From contig NZ_OX366364.1 in NCBI RefSeq assembly GCF_947251645.1, forward strand, positions 372,001 through 436,000: a DNA stretch of 64,000 nt, given 5' to 3'. Shown piece by piece: positions 1-8,333 of this stretch. Under the pieces are notes generated by a model. It made no database searches, had not been told where the DNA came from, and was given only the letters and a program-made list of their open reading frames with translations. The position numbers and the translations under genes were made by a program. This DNA is from Wolbachia endosymbiont (group A) of Bibio marci (lineage in GTDB: Bacteria > Pseudomonadota > Alphaproteobacteria > Rickettsiales > Anaplasmataceae). How positions within the stretch are numbered: the stretch's first letter is position 1; the number at the start of each line of letters is the position of its first letter.

Positions 1-689
1 TTTTGCTCGCTTATTTCGAGTTTCTGCACTAAGTTTTTTACTGCTGTCTTGATTCCAGAAAACGAAAAATTACATCCAGAACGTTTTATCATTGCCCTTG
101 GCAGTTTAAATCTTGCACCATTGCCTTTTTTAGCTAACTTTTCAATTAATGGTCCTCCGGGATAGCTTAAACCCAGCATCTTAGCAACTTTATCAAATGC
201 TTCTCCTAACGAGTCATCGAGTGTCTTCCCGAGTTTAATATATTTACCTACATCCTGTGCAATTAAAAATTGACAGTGACCACCTGATATTAGTAGGACT
301 AAAAATGGAAATTTTACCTCATGCAGTAACCTAATAACCAATGCATGCGCTTCTAAGTGATTCACTGCAATAAACGGTTTTTGTGCTACATGCGCAATTG
401 CTTTAGCCATCATTGTACCAACTATTAGTCCACCTATGAGTCCTGGTCCTGATGTTGCTGCAATCGCGTCCAAATCGCGAAAATTGAGGTTAGATTTTTC
501 TACAGCGCTTTTTATTAGACCACTTAAATGCTCCATATGAGCACGTGACGCTATCTCAGGGATTACGCCACCGCGTTTTTTGTGTTCTGCTTGGGAGAGA
601 ATTTCGTGAGCAAGGACTTGCTTGTCACTATTTACAATCGCTACTGCAGTTTCGTCGCAGCTTGTTTCAACAGCTAAAATGGTTTTCAT
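1..689 (-). CDS. tsaD: tRNA N6-adenosine threonylcarbamoyltransferase TsaD, 3' end cut by window
   Basis: Translating the complement from the ATG at 689 gives MKTILAVETSCDETAVAIV, the classic TsaD/Gcp/Kae1 amino terminus, and continues open to base 1. The ASKHA-type motifs that bind metal and ATP are visible: the HLEAH pair of histidines (about residue 107) and SGGH (about residue 131). TsaD, with TsaB and TsaE, transfers the threonylcarbamoyl group to A37 of tRNAs that read ANN codons, in the cytoplasm. About 229 residues are present of a usual 330-340, so roughly the last third lies outside the window. The start is firm because the family begins exactly here. A decayed IS3 element begins 83 bp upstream of the start and may separate the gene from its old promoter. 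Confidence 0.95.
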   Translation of the reverse strand, partial: MKTILAVETSCDETAVAIVNSDKQVLAHEILSQAEHKKRGGVIPEIASRAHMEHLSGLIKSAVEKSNLNFRDLDAIAATSGPGLIGGLIVGTMMAKAIAHVAQKPFIAVNHLEAHALVIRLLHEVKFPFLVLLISGGHCQFLIAQDVGKYIKLGKTLDDSLGEAFDKVAKMLGLSYPGGPLIEKLAKKGNGARFKLPRAMIKRSGCNFSFSGIKTAVKNLVQKLEISEQ

Positions 690-878
690 GTATATTCGAA
701 CACTTTATTATAAAAACTATACCTTGAAACGCTGTAAAAGTTAACTGCAAAGTTAACTGCTATAGCTAAAGTGACCTTACCCAGAAAAAGTGGAGAGAAA
801 GTTGGTACGTTTTTATAATAAAAAAATGTTTTTATAGAGAGGTACAATATTTCAAATGGAAGAGAATATACAGCAGAG

Positions 879-1139
879 TTGAAAGAAGAAGCTGTAAAGC
901 TTTTTAAAGAAAGAGGAGAAACAATTTCGAAAGTAGCAAAAGATCTAGGTATAAGCTCTAACGTATTAGGTAAGTGGATAAAAAAATATAACGAAAAGAA
1001 GTCAGTAGCAAATGCTTTTCCAGGTAGGGGTAATGTAGCTCCTTACGACAAAGAAAGATTTGATTTAAAGAAAGAGTTAGCAAGAGTAACAAGAGAGAGA
1101 GACATTTTAAAAAAAGCCCTGGGCAGTCAAAAAGAGTAA
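879..1139 (+). CDS. IS3-family transposase OrfA (helix-turn-helix subunit)
   Basis: The protein has the OrfA layout: a helix-turn-helix around residues 5-40 (EEAVKLFKERGETISKVAKD then NVLGKWIKKY) followed by a leucine-zipper-like stretch ending RERDILKKALG, as in IS3-family OrfA. The frame is open upstream to about 849 and reads SNGREYTAEL before the TTG at 879, which is the usual extended amino terminus. No ATG is in frame there (an ATT occurs at 849), so the original start may have mutated. In IS3 elements a -1 frameshift near the end of orfA fuses it to orfB. The frame itself looks intact, but its partner is not. Confidence 0.8.
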   Translation: MKEEAVKLFKERGETISKVAKDLGISSNVLGKWIKKYNEKKSVANAFPGRGNVAPYDKERFDLKKELARVTRERDILKKALGSQKE

Positions 1140-1198
1140 AATATTTTTTTATAAAAGAACATAGCAACTGCTATAAAGTACGGGAATTATGTAGGATT

Positions 1199-1940
1199 TT
1201 GAATGTATCTGCTAGTGGCTACTATAAGCGGGCTGCGAGGGAAATAAGCAATAGAGAATTAGCAAATAAAAGCAGATATTCAAAAAAAGCTTCTAAATGT
1301 AGATATGGAGCTCGTAAAATTCATGCTGAATTAAAGGCTTTGGGTAAAAGTTGCAACTTGAAAACAGTGCAAAGTATTATGCAGAAAAATGGTATTCAGG
1401 CTATATTGAGAAGAAAATTTAAAATTAAGAAACAACAAACGGACAGTAGAGTCGTAATATTAGACCAAAACTTTATTGTCGATCAACCAAATAAAGTATG
1501 GGATTACTTATATAAAAACCAAAGAAGGATGGCTATATTTGGCAGCAGTAATCGACCTATACTCACGTATGGTGATTGGCTGGTCAATGAGTAGTTCAAT
1601 GAATAAATAATTGGTCATGGACTCTGTATTAATGGCCGTTAATAAACGTAAACCTGCCAAAAACCTACTGTTACATAGTGATCAAGGTTCACAATATACT
1701 TCACAAGGTTATCAATATCTCTTAGCCATAAAGAATATAGATGAGCCATAAAGGTTGTTGTTACGACAATTCTGTTGTAGAAAAGTTCTCTAAAAAGGGA
1801 GTTACCAATAGACACTTCTAAGCACTCTAAACAGCATATTAAAACTGCTATATTTGAATATATAGAAATTTTTTATAACAAACAACGTCACTATTAACTA
1901 TTGCATCCCTGAACATTTTGATTCATCATTCTTTTTATAA
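1199..1940 (+). pseudogene. IS3-family transposase OrfB, broken
   Basis: An orfB amino terminus (SASGYYKRAAREISNREL, then a CRYGARKIHAEL helix-turn-helix region) runs to about 1500, where [10 protein letters not shown] replaces the expected NKVWVTDITYIKT, so bases around the first catalytic Asp are lost and the frame shifts. Recognisable DDE-integrase pieces continue in other frames: [12 protein letters not shown] near 1570-1610, LLLHSDQGSQYTS near 1665-1700 (second Asp), and a C-terminal NKQRHH-like end near 1880. Stops interrupt it. The rve-type integrase therefore cannot be made as one protein. Confidence 0.85.
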
Positions 1941-2034
1941 AAAAACATTCTCAACTTTCTCTCCACTTTTTCTGGGTAAGGTCAGTTTAGCTATAGGCAG
2001 CAATTTTCTGTATTTACTTTAAATTGAAGAAAGC

Positions 2035-2787
2035 TCAAATAAGTGAACGGTTACAAAATTCCCTAATGGTCTTAAATAAAACTTCCAGTGAATGATTGTC
2101 AGACATGTTATGCTCTGCTGATTTTATTAAGTGTACTTCAACATCAGTTGACTTGATTTTTTCAGCTAAATTCAATGAAGTTTGATAAGGAACATCTTTA
2201 TCATTAATGCTATGCAATAAGCGCACAGGACAGTTTATATCTATTGTCTCTTTGTTTAAAAGAAGGTTCTTTCTGCCATCTTCGATCAAATTTTTAGTTA
2301 TTTTGTATGTACAATGCTCTGAAGTAAAATCTATTACACCTTTAGAATCTAGTTCTTCTTTTTGCTTGCCTGACAATTGCTTGAATATCAAATCTTCAGT
2401 GAAATCGGGAGCAGACGATATGCCGATTAATGCTGCAATTTTTTCTGAAAACTGAAGGGCAGTGAGCAGCATCAGCCATCCTCCCATACTTGAACCTATA
2501 ACTATTTGTTTACCACTAGTTAATTCACTTATCACTTTAGCACAATTTTTTTGCCAATCACTTATTGTATAATCGGCAAAATTACCACTTGAGTTACCGT
2601 GACCAAAGTAATCAAATAGCACAAGTGCTACGTCATTTTCTTGGCAAAATTTGTAAATAGCAGTTGCTTTAGTTCCATTCATATTTGATGCAAATCCACC
2701 GAAAAAAACTACAGAAGCTTTCTTTCCTTGTAGCTTTCGATATGCTATGTGACCATTATTTCCATCAAACAATTTACAATAATCCAT
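2035..2787 (-). CDS. Alpha/beta hydrolase family protein
   Basis: A 250-residue protein with the alpha/beta-hydrolase fold signature: the nucleophile elbow GSSMGG places the catalytic Ser at residue 100, an oxyanion-type FFGGFASN loop lies near residue 28, an Asp in SINDKDVPY (near 195) is the likely acid, and His in SAEHNMSD (near 225) the likely base. The substrate is unknown; relatives are annotated as peptidases or esterases. I start at the ATG at 2787, one base after the stop of the upstream cytochrome gene, because conserved sequence begins there; an in-frame ATG at 2805 would overlap it. The tight spacing suggests co-transcription with the cytochrome c gene. Confidence 0.85.
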   Translation of the reverse strand: MDYCKLFDGNNGHIAYRKLQGKKASVVFFGGFASNMNGTKATAIYKFCQENDVALVLFDYFGHGNSSGNFADYTISDWQKNCAKVISELTSGKQIVIGSSMGGWLMLLTALQFSEKIAALIGISSAPDFTEDLIFKQLSGKQKEELDSKGVIDFTSEHCTYKITKNLIEDGRKNLLLNKETIDINCPVRLLHSINDKDVPYQTSLNLAEKIKSTDVEVHLIKSAEHNMSDNHSLEVLFKTIREFCNRSLI

Positions 2788-2788
2788 A

Positions 2789-3316
2789 CTACTTTGGCAA
2801 AGCAACCGGACTATCGCTCATCGAACGCAAATAGCTGACTAGATCTGCAATTTCTTGTGGATTGGAAATACCTGCAAATGCCATACGTGTACCTTTTATA
2901 TAGGCTTTTGGGTTCTTTAAAAAGGCAAATAGCTCCTCATACCCCCATTTTCCACCTTTTTCAAGCACTGCTTTTGAGTAATTGAATGAGTTGCCAAGAT
3001 GGGCCTTTTTGTTTCCAATTACGTTCCATAAATTTGGTCCTACTTTATTCATTCCACTTTTCTCAAAACTATGGCAAGCTATACATTTTTTCGCTGCTGA
3101 TTTACCTTTCTCAAAGCTAGCATTCTGCATGAGCGCTCCAATATCAAGCGCCACTTGCTCGATTTTTTGCTGAGATTCATTGCTGCCAGCAGCTACTATC
3201 GTTTGGTGTTCAATCTTATATTCCTCTGGACTATACAGCATATCAACTACGTTGCTGACTATCATAATGATTAGCCCAGAAAGTAAAATCGATGCTGCAA
3301 TCTTATTAAGCTCCAT
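2789..3316 (-). CDS. cycM: Membrane-anchored c-type cytochrome (CycM-like)
   Basis: The 175-residue protein has an uncleaved amino-terminal membrane helix (ILLSGLIIMIVSNVVDML, residues 10-27) and a class I cytochrome c domain with the haem-attachment motif CIACH at residues 78-82 and a plausible axial Met145 in GTRMAFAG. This matches the alphaproteobacterial CycM/c552 family, which is anchored in the inner membrane with its haem domain in the periplasm and carries electrons from the bc1 complex to the aa3 oxidase. The ctaG and ccmB genes elsewhere in this window serve the same respiratory branch. The start ATG at 3316 immediately precedes the anchor. Confidence 0.9.
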   Translation of the reverse strand: MELNKIAASILLSGLIIMIVSNVVDMLYSPEEYKIEHQTIVAAGSNESQQKIEQVALDIGALMQNASFEKGKSAAKKCIACHSFEKSGMNKVGPNLWNVIGNKKAHLGNSFNYSKAVLEKGGKWGYEELFAFLKNPKAYIKGTRMAFAGISNPQEIADLVSYLRSMSDSPVALPK

Positions 3317-3420
3317 AGTTAATTTTTATCAATTAATGTTGCTTAAATTATGCAAATATTTTCGCAAATAGCAACCAATTACCTTGAAGCTCGCTAAAGA
3401 TGAGAGTCTCTAGCTACAAA

Positions 3421-3864
3421 TATTAAGAAATTTACCAAACGAAAAAAAAGGCAAAAGAAACCCCAGCTAATATCTATTTAAAAACATTGGCGTTTTTTTA
3501 TGTTTTAAACGTCTAATAACCGCGACTCAGTTGCTTTTTAATGCAACTAACCTTTAGTCATAAATGTTTAGGAAATTTACTAAGCAGAAAAAAAGGCAAA
3601 AGATATTCCGTGTTAGCTAGTTGTCACTCTCTAATCCTGCAAATTGGCGTTCTATACTGTCTTAAACGCTATATAAGCGCGTTTCAGCTTATATAGCTAG
3701 AAATGTTGTGAAGACATAAGGTGCGCATAGTGCAAGAAATTAAAAATAAGACGCCAATTACGTAATACTGTTGTCGTTTAATCTGCACAGATTGAAGATA
3801 AATGAATACCTTCAGTACCATGATAGGGGGGCTGGCGAAATGTGTCAAGTAAGTTTTTCGTTTC
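3421..3864. repeat. Long interspersed repeat, copy A (~440 bp)
   Basis: This non-coding stretch recurs at 12521-12964, 28301-28735 and 54019-54462. Each copy contains two tandem, diverged modules beginning AAGAAATTTAC and GGCAAAAGA and ending in TTGGCGT, then a small hairpin (AGTTGC...GCAACT near 3530; TATAAGC...GCTTATA near 3670-3695), followed by a third block running from GTGAAGACATAAGGTGC to the CAAGTAAGTTTTTCGTTT end. Copy A is the most diverged. I do not recognise the family. The gap between the cytochrome gene and the Smr gene (3317-3981) holds nothing else that I can support. Confidence 0.85.
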
Positions 3865-3981
3865 TGCGGGCTACTTGAATAACGGCTACAATGTTTGTAC
3901 AATTGTGCGTCACGCGCTGCCGAACACTGATTTTTATATGGTTATACAAGAAAAATTAAGGCTTAAAAGGAATTTTAAGTA

Positions 3982-4482
3982 TCAGGACTCAAGGTTTTTA
4001 TTCCTTCTTAATAAAACATAAAAAGCTCCTTTACCATCATGTTTTTTCGTAGCTTGCTGGTAGTATAGAACCATATGCTGGATTTTAGTATCATTTAACC
4101 ACTTATTTAAGTTACTCTTTATAGTGTCTGTTTTATTTGTTGCACTGCCGTATCCCGTAATTACCAATAAACATCTATTTCCTGCTCGATAATTTTTGAT
4201 AATAAAATCTATCAATTTACAGTAAGCATCTTCTATATTATAGCCATGCAAATCGAGCTTATCGCTTATAAAATATTTACCCCTATCAATCTTTGATTTT
4301 GTGTTGTAGTCAAGACAAAATGATGAATTACCATTATTGGTATTAAGAAAATTCCCTTGTAAGTCGGAGGTACCTTTATCAACCATAGACTTTATATTTA
4401 CTTTATGATCAACTTTCAAAGTAACTTTTCTACATTCTATTGGCTTAACATTTTTTTGCCAATCCAACTCATCGTCCGACAT
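3982..4482 (-). CDS. Smr/MutS2-type domain protein
   Basis: The C-terminal half of this 166-residue protein is a Smr domain: LDLHG at residues 76-80 and TGYGS at 109-113 are the two hallmark motifs (usual forms LDLHG and GxG), with the expected helix between them. Stand-alone Smr proteins are thought to be nucleic-acid-binding or nicking endonucleases acting in the cytoplasm. The amino-terminal 65 residues are polar, without a recognised domain, typical of the family. It is transcribed away from rlmB; the roughly 90 bp between them is AT-rich and must hold both promoters. Function in this organism is inferred only from the domain. Confidence 0.85.
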   Translation of the reverse strand: MSDDELDWQKNVKPIECRKVTLKVDHKVNIKSMVDKGTSDLQGNFLNTNNGNSSFCLDYNTKSKIDRGKYFISDKLDLHGYNIEDAYCKLIDFIIKNYRAGNRCLLVITGYGSATNKTDTIKSNLNKWLNDTKIQHMVLYYQQATKKHDGKGAFYVLLRRNKNLES

Positions 4483-4574
4483 AAACGCATTAATCGAATT
4501 GTATAATTTTACAACAATATCTAAACATAGTAAAATGTTGCTTATTCTATAAAAACCCGATTTTCAATAATACG

Positions 4575-5339
4575 ATGAAATCGTCAAAAACTAATGAGAA
4601 TTTTTGGCTGTATGGAAAGCACACCTGCATGTCAGCACTGAAGAATAAAAATAGGCGGTGTATAGAACTGTTAGCAACAGAAAATTTCTATAGAGAACAC
4701 GAAAAAGAAATTAGGCAATGTGTAGACAGTAAGGGCATTAAAGTTCGATTAGTAGAAAACAAAATACTTAATGACGTTTTACCCAAAGGTGCTAACCATC
4801 AAGGAATTGCTTTAAATGTTGCCCCTATTCTTTATAACTTAAGCATTGAAGAAATAGCTGAAAGCTCGAACGATAGCTCTACCATAGTCATTTTAGATCA
4901 AGTCACTGACACGCACAATATTGGGTCGATTTTAAGAACTTCAGCTTGTTTTAATGTCAACGCATTGGTTTTACCACATAACCATTCACCGAGTGAAAAT
5001 GCATCTATTGCAAAAGCAGCAAGTGGGGCATTAGATATTGTCCCGCTAATATACGTTACAAATATAGTAAAAACTATGCAGTATTTAAAAGAGGTCGGCT
5101 ACTGGTGTTACGGGTTTGATTGCAATGCTAAAGAAAATATAGATGAAATAAAGAGCTTTGAGAAAAAAAGAGTAATTATTTTTGGTTCCGAAGAGAAAGG
5201 AATGCGGAGGTTAGTTAAAGAAAATTGTGATTATCTTTTAAAAATCCCACTGTCAAACGTAATTGACAGCTTAAATGTTTCAAATGCAGCAGCAATAGGC
5301 CTATATTCTATTTATATTAAAACAAATGCCAGCGCATAG
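4575..5339 (+). CDS. rlmB: TrmH/SpoU-family 2'-O-ribose RNA methyltransferase, RlmB-like
   Basis: All three SpoU motifs are present: motif 1 (ILDQVTDTHNIGSILRTS, near residue 112) with the catalytic Arg, motif 2 (IIFGSEEKGM, near 198), and motif 3 (IPLSNVIDSLNVSNAAA, near 222), which together form the trefoil-knot SAM site. The amino terminus WLYGKHTCMSALKNKNRR matches the small substrate-binding domain of RlmB, which methylates G2251 of 23S rRNA. Length (254) is normal. The exact RNA target cannot be proven from sequence; other TrmH-family methylases share these motifs. Confidence 0.88.
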   Translation: MKSSKTNENFWLYGKHTCMSALKNKNRRCIELLATENFYREHEKEIRQCVDSKGIKVRLVENKILNDVLPKGANHQGIALNVAPILYNLSIEEIAESSNDSSTIVILDQVTDTHNIGSILRTSACFNVNALVLPHNHSPSENASIAKAASGALDIVPLIYVTNIVKTMQYLKEVGYWCYGFDCNAKENIDEIKSFEKKRVIIFGSEEKGMRRLVKENCDYLLKIPLSNVIDSLNVSNAAAIGLYSIYIKTNASA

Positions 5340-5358
5340 CTGTTTATAATAAAAATAC

Positions 5359-5387
5359 TTGATAAAAATGTGGTTTTATATTATAAT
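5359..5387 (+). promoter_or_regulatory. Predicted sigma-70 promoter for the BI-1 family gene and ctaG
   Basis: TTGATA at 5359-5364 and TATAAT at 5382-5387 are separated by exactly 17 bp, a near-consensus vegetative promoter. The start codon at 5419 lies 31 bp downstream, preceded by an AAAGGAG ribosome binding site at about 5404-5410. It lies just after the rlmB stop and would drive the two abutting genes that follow. Confidence 0.7.
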
Positions 5388-5418
5388 GTGTTAAATAATA
5401 GACAAAAGGAGTTATATT

Positions 5419-6141
5419 ATGTCTTACATGAGAAATGAACAGGATATTCGCTCTCAAGGCGCTTATTATAGTGCTGGGCTTAGAAGTTACCTAACTAAAG
5501 TATATAACTACATGGCTTTAGCTTTAGGCGTTACAGGGCTTGTTGCGTTTCTAACGGTATTTTCTGGTCTTTTTCAGGTAATTCATTCTAACCCTGTTCT
5601 GTCGCTTGTGATAATATTCTCTCCAGCTGCATTGGTGATCTATATGCGGTATAGAATTCAACACCTAAGTGCTCAGTCTGCCGTTACTATATTTTTCTCG
5701 TTCTCAGTGTTAATGGGGCTTTCCTTATCTTATATTTTTATAGTTTATACTGCAGAAAATATAGCAAGAGCATTTTTCATTACATCAATTATGTTTGGCT
5801 CTATGGCTTTATATGGTAATACCACAAAAAGAGATCTTACAAGTATGGGCTCTTTCTTGATTATGGGAGTCTTGGGGATAATTATAGCATCCGTAGTAAA
5901 TTTATTCCTTGGAAGTAGTCCTCTCTACTTTGCAATATCGTTCATATCAGTAATAGTCTTTACCTTAATGACTGCGTATGATGCTCAAAGAATCAAGGAC
6001 GTTTATTATAAATATAACGACGGATCAGAAGTCGCTACTACTAAATTGGCAATACTGGGTGCAACTGATCTTTATTTTAACTTTATTAACATATTTCTCA
6101 ATCTACTCAGGTTACTTAACTTGTTCAATAATAGGGACTAG
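5419..6141 (+). CDS. Bax inhibitor-1 / YccA family membrane protein
   Basis: A 240-residue protein with six to seven hydrophobic helices, an amino terminus SQGAYYSAGLRSYLTKVYNYMALALGVTG and a C-terminal MTAYDAQRIKDVYY segment with conserved acidic residues, as in the BI-1 (UPF0005) family. Members are inner-membrane proteins that leak calcium or protons and, in YccA, modulate FtsH; the role here is not known. A strong promoter and AAAGGAG ribosome site precede the ATG. Its stop abuts the ATG of ctaG with no gap, so the two are probably translated from one message. Confidence 0.92.
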   Translation: MSYMRNEQDIRSQGAYYSAGLRSYLTKVYNYMALALGVTGLVAFLTVFSGLFQVIHSNPVLSLVIIFSPAALVIYMRYRIQHLSAQSAVTIFFSFSVLMGLSLSYIFIVYTAENIARAFFITSIMFGSMALYGNTTKRDLTSMGSFLIMGVLGIIIASVVNLFLGSSPLYFAISFISVIVFTLMTAYDAQRIKDVYYKYNDGSEVATTKLAILGATDLYFNFINIFLNLLRLLNLFNNRD

Positions 6142-6678
6142 ATGTTTTCCTTTTTAAGGAAAGGTAGTAAGAATTCTATAGTTTTCTTTTTAATATCTTT
6201 AGTCGTGTTGATGCTATGTCTTACATATGCATCGGTGCCACTATATAGCATTTTCTGTAAAGCTACCGGGTATGGTGGCACAACAAGAAAAGTAACTAAT
6301 GCAACAATAAGTGCAACTGACCAAAAAATCAGGGTTCACTTCAATGCTGATATAATGTCCGATCTACCTTGGGAATTTAAATCAGAAACTAACTACGTTG
6401 ATGTAAACATAGGAGAACAAAGTTTAGCGTTTTATTACGCAAAAAATCTATCTGATCAGTCTTCATTTGGTATGGCAGTATATAACGTTACGCCTTTCAA
6501 AGCAGGTAAGTATTTCAATAAAGTTGCATGCTTTTGTTTTGAAGAGCAAATGTTGCTACCAAAACAAAAAGCTGCTATGCCCGTATCTTTCTATATAGAT
6601 CCTGAGATAATGCTTGATAGTAATACAAAAGATTTGAGCGAAATAACACTATCATACACGTTTTTTAAGCTTAAGTAA
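6142..6678 (+). CDS. ctaG: Cytochrome c oxidase assembly protein CtaG (Cox11 family)
   Basis: The 178-residue protein has one amino-terminal membrane helix (IVFFLISLVVLMLCLTYA, residues 13-30), a VPLYSIFCKATGYGGT motif after it, and the copper-binding CFCF motif at residues 130-133 (VACFCFEEQML). Cox11/CtaG delivers copper to the CuB site of subunit I of aa3-type cytochrome oxidase from the periplasmic side of the inner membrane. The length and all key Cys residues are normal. It starts at the base after the stop of the BI-1-type gene. A palindromic-repeat tract and IS copy 1 follow. Confidence 0.95.
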   Translation: MFSFLRKGSKNSIVFFLISLVVLMLCLTYASVPLYSIFCKATGYGGTTRKVTNATISATDQKIRVHFNADIMSDLPWEFKSETNYVDVNIGEQSLAFYYAKNLSDQSSFGMAVYNVTPFKAGKYFNKVACFCFEEQMLLPKQKAAMPVSFYIDPEIMLDSNTKDLSEITLSYTFFKLK

Positions 6679-6807
6679 CAAACTTTTTCCTATTGTCATC
6701 CAAAGCTGAAAGAAGGTATCCGTTCAGGATAGCGGCAAGGTAGTATAACCATAGAGTAAAAGTGAGTTTACAACAAATGGTGTCATCCCAGTGCTTGACA
6801 CTGGGAT

Positions 6808-7896
6808 GGCTTTGTTGCATCGCACCTTATACTGGTAGTAATTTACGATAAATATCATGTAGCCATTTCAAATTTAGCCATACCAATTTCAGTAAATTGA
6901 TTAAGCAAATAGCACTTAATCAGCAATTCTTTTTCGCGATTTACTTCGGATTTATTCCTAAAGCTGAATCCAAATATTTGCTTTAATCTTGAGAAAAACC
7001 CTTCAATATAAGATCTTTTCCCATAATTTACTTCTTTTTTCCATTCTTTCACGCCATCTTCACCGTATAACTTTATTAACCTAATAGCAGCATTTCTGTC
7101 AGACATATAATCTATTTCTGGATGTTCTGCCGCATTGTTTATTGGTGGAATTTTTGCCTTTATATCATATTCGTGACACAATTTGTAAAACTTGTGCCTA
7201 TCATATGCCCTATCTGCATATAGTGCTTTTATGATATGCTGAAAATTAACTTCTTTAAGCAAATCGCAAGCTCCATAGTGATCAGAGTAGACACCGTTAC
7301 TGTATTTTACAGCTATGGCTTTTTTGCTGTTTATATTCAACATTACATGCAATTTTCTTGTCTGTTCATAGCCACGATATTTTCTGTTAGCGCTATTTTC
7401 CTTGCTGTGACCAGGGGTATTGTTGTAAATGCTGATACCTGTACTATCTATAGCAATTTCGATGTCTTCCATATTATTTTTATCAATTCTGCAATCATTG
7501 ATCTTAATATTAAGTTTCTTAAACCTTCTTGATGCTTGTGAATAGCTGATAACTGCTAAATCTCTTCCTATTTGTTGCATATATCCTTTTATAAACCCCA
7601 CCGTTTGTCTTAAACCAATTCTAAAAAGATTGACAATTATATGCACCAAAATCACAACTTTATCACTGTAAATATAGTTGCCGCCTTGCATTTTTGGACT
7701 ATTTTCATACCAATTTTCTATGGCTTCATTGATATAATGAAAAATATTTCCTCTTTCCTGGAGAAATTTGTTATATTCATTTTGGTTACTGACTTTCATT
7801 TTCTGTGGCATATTTTTTCTTCAACAGTTAAATGGTTATTTATAATGAATTTTGTCAGTAGCCACCAGATTTTTTCGATTGCTATGCAACAAAGCC
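6808..7896 (-). mobile_element. IS5-family, IS903-like element, copy 1 (1089 bp)
   Basis: The ends are GGCTTTGTTGCAT at 6808 and its complement ATGCAACAAAGCC ending at 7896, very like the GGCTTTGTTG ends I remember for IS903. The nine bases on each side are identical (CACTGGGAT), a 9-bp target duplication as expected for the IS903 group. The host site is a palindromic repeat of the ATCCCAGTG...CACTGGGAT family. Five other copies lie in the window at 9598, 11233, 27049, 52311 and 62222. Confidence 0.95.
6855..7811 (-). CDS. IS5-family transposase (DDE), copy 1
   Basis: The 318-residue transposase shows a DDE triad: Asp122 in IAIDSTGISIY, Asp200 in ALYADRAYDR and Glu270 in YGKRSYIEGFFSRLKQIFG, the last with the Y-(2)-R-(3)-E spacing of IS4/IS5 enzymes. 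An amino-terminal region of about 110 residues would bind the terminal repeats. The frame is complete and almost identical to copies 2, 4, 5 and 6, so the family was recently active. It fills the element with about 50-85 bp of end sequence either side. Confidence 0.95.
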   Translation of the reverse strand: MPQKMKVSNQNEYNKFLQERGNIFHYINEAIENWYENSPKMQGGNYIYSDKVVILVHIIVNLFRIGLRQTVGFIKGYMQQIGRDLAVISYSQASRRFKKLNIKINDCRIDKNNMEDIEIAIDSTGISIYNNTPGHSKENSANRKYRGYEQTRKLHVMLNINSKKAIAVKYSNGVYSDHYGACDLLKEVNFQHIIKALYADRAYDRHKFYKLCHEYDIKAKIPPINNAAEHPEIDYMSDRNAAIRLIKLYGEDGVKEWKKEVNYGKRSYIEGFFSRLKQIFGFSFRNKSEVNREKELLIKCYLLNQFTEIGMAKFEMAT

Positions 7897-7919
7897 CACT
7901 GGGATCCAGGTTACTATAT

Positions 7920-8234
7920 ATGAAAAGTTATTATGTTTATATACTTGCAAGCGAACGAAATGGAACCCTGTATATAGGTATAACATCAAATTTAATTAAA
8001 CGAATTTGGGAGCATAAAAGCAAAGCCATTTCCGGTTTCACGTCAAAGTACAATGTTAGTAATTTAGTCTACTTTGAGGAGTTTCAAGACATAAATTTAG
8101 CAATTAGTAAAGAAAAGCTTCTAAAAAGCTGGCAGAGAAAATGGAAAATAAACTTAATTGAAAAAACAAATCAAGAATGGAAAGATTTATATGATGAAAT
8201 CGTATCTGGATTCCAGCGTCACGCGCTGGAATGA
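7920..8234 (+). CDS. GIY-YIG nuclease superfamily protein, small
   Basis: This 104-residue protein starts at ATG 7920 (MKSYYVYILASERNG) and has the GIY-YIG signature in the form YVYIL...YIGIT followed by the conserved Arg and HK of NLIKRIWEHK, and a YFEEF strand. It matches the UvrC-type endonuclease domain found alone in YhbQ-like proteins; the substrate is unknown. The frame runs open upstream into IS copy 1, but that part is the IS's own antisense. The gene begins only 23 bp from the IS end, so its promoter has either been replaced or lost. Its last nine codons (from about 8205) are formed by a palindromic repeat, ending FQRHALE. Confidence 0.85.
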   Translation: MKSYYVYILASERNGTLYIGITSNLIKRIWEHKSKAISGFTSKYNVSNLVYFEEFQDINLAISKEKLLKSWQRKWKINLIEKTNQEWKDLYDEIVSGFQRHALE

Positions 8235-8333
8235 CAGGAGGTAACGCAAGAAGTCTATTGATTGTGGAAACAATAACTTTGCAAAATATTAATTGTTAGA
8301 TAACATAATGAAAGTTTTTATCTTACATTCATC

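Larger units (their letters stand above)
772..1984 (+). mobile_element. Decayed IS3-family element with perfect 33-bp terminal inverted repeats
   Basis: Bases 772-804 (starting TGACCTTACCCAGAAAAAG) are the exact reverse complement of 1952-1984. Between them lie an orfA-like and an orfB-like frame in the order and orientation of IS3 elements, 1213 bp in all. The ends are intact while orfB is broken, so the copy could move only with help from a transposase elsewhere. The flanking bases are odd: ctatagctaaag on the left and gtttagctatag on the right are nearly reverse complements, meaning the element sits in or next to a palindromic TTTAGCTATA repeat that recurs around the window. I see no clear 3-5 bp direct target duplication. 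Confidence 0.9.

Noticed and set aside
545..727. 60-codon plus-strand frame at the left end
   Set aside because: It is antisense to the conserved start of tsaD.
3684..3902. Minus-strand frames in the long repeats with VVGVLFLIFCTMCTLCLHNI
   Set aside because: They have no ribosome site, differ in start and end between copies, and follow simply from the copies being alike.
7236..7532. 98-codon frame MLKINFFKQIASS... repeated with each IS copy
   Set aside because: It is the antisense of the IS transposase gene in all copies; its conservation comes from the IS itself.
7641..7919. Amino-terminal extension of the GIY-YIG gene
   Set aside because: This part is the antisense of the IS transposase start and its end repeat; GIY-YIG homology begins at 7920.
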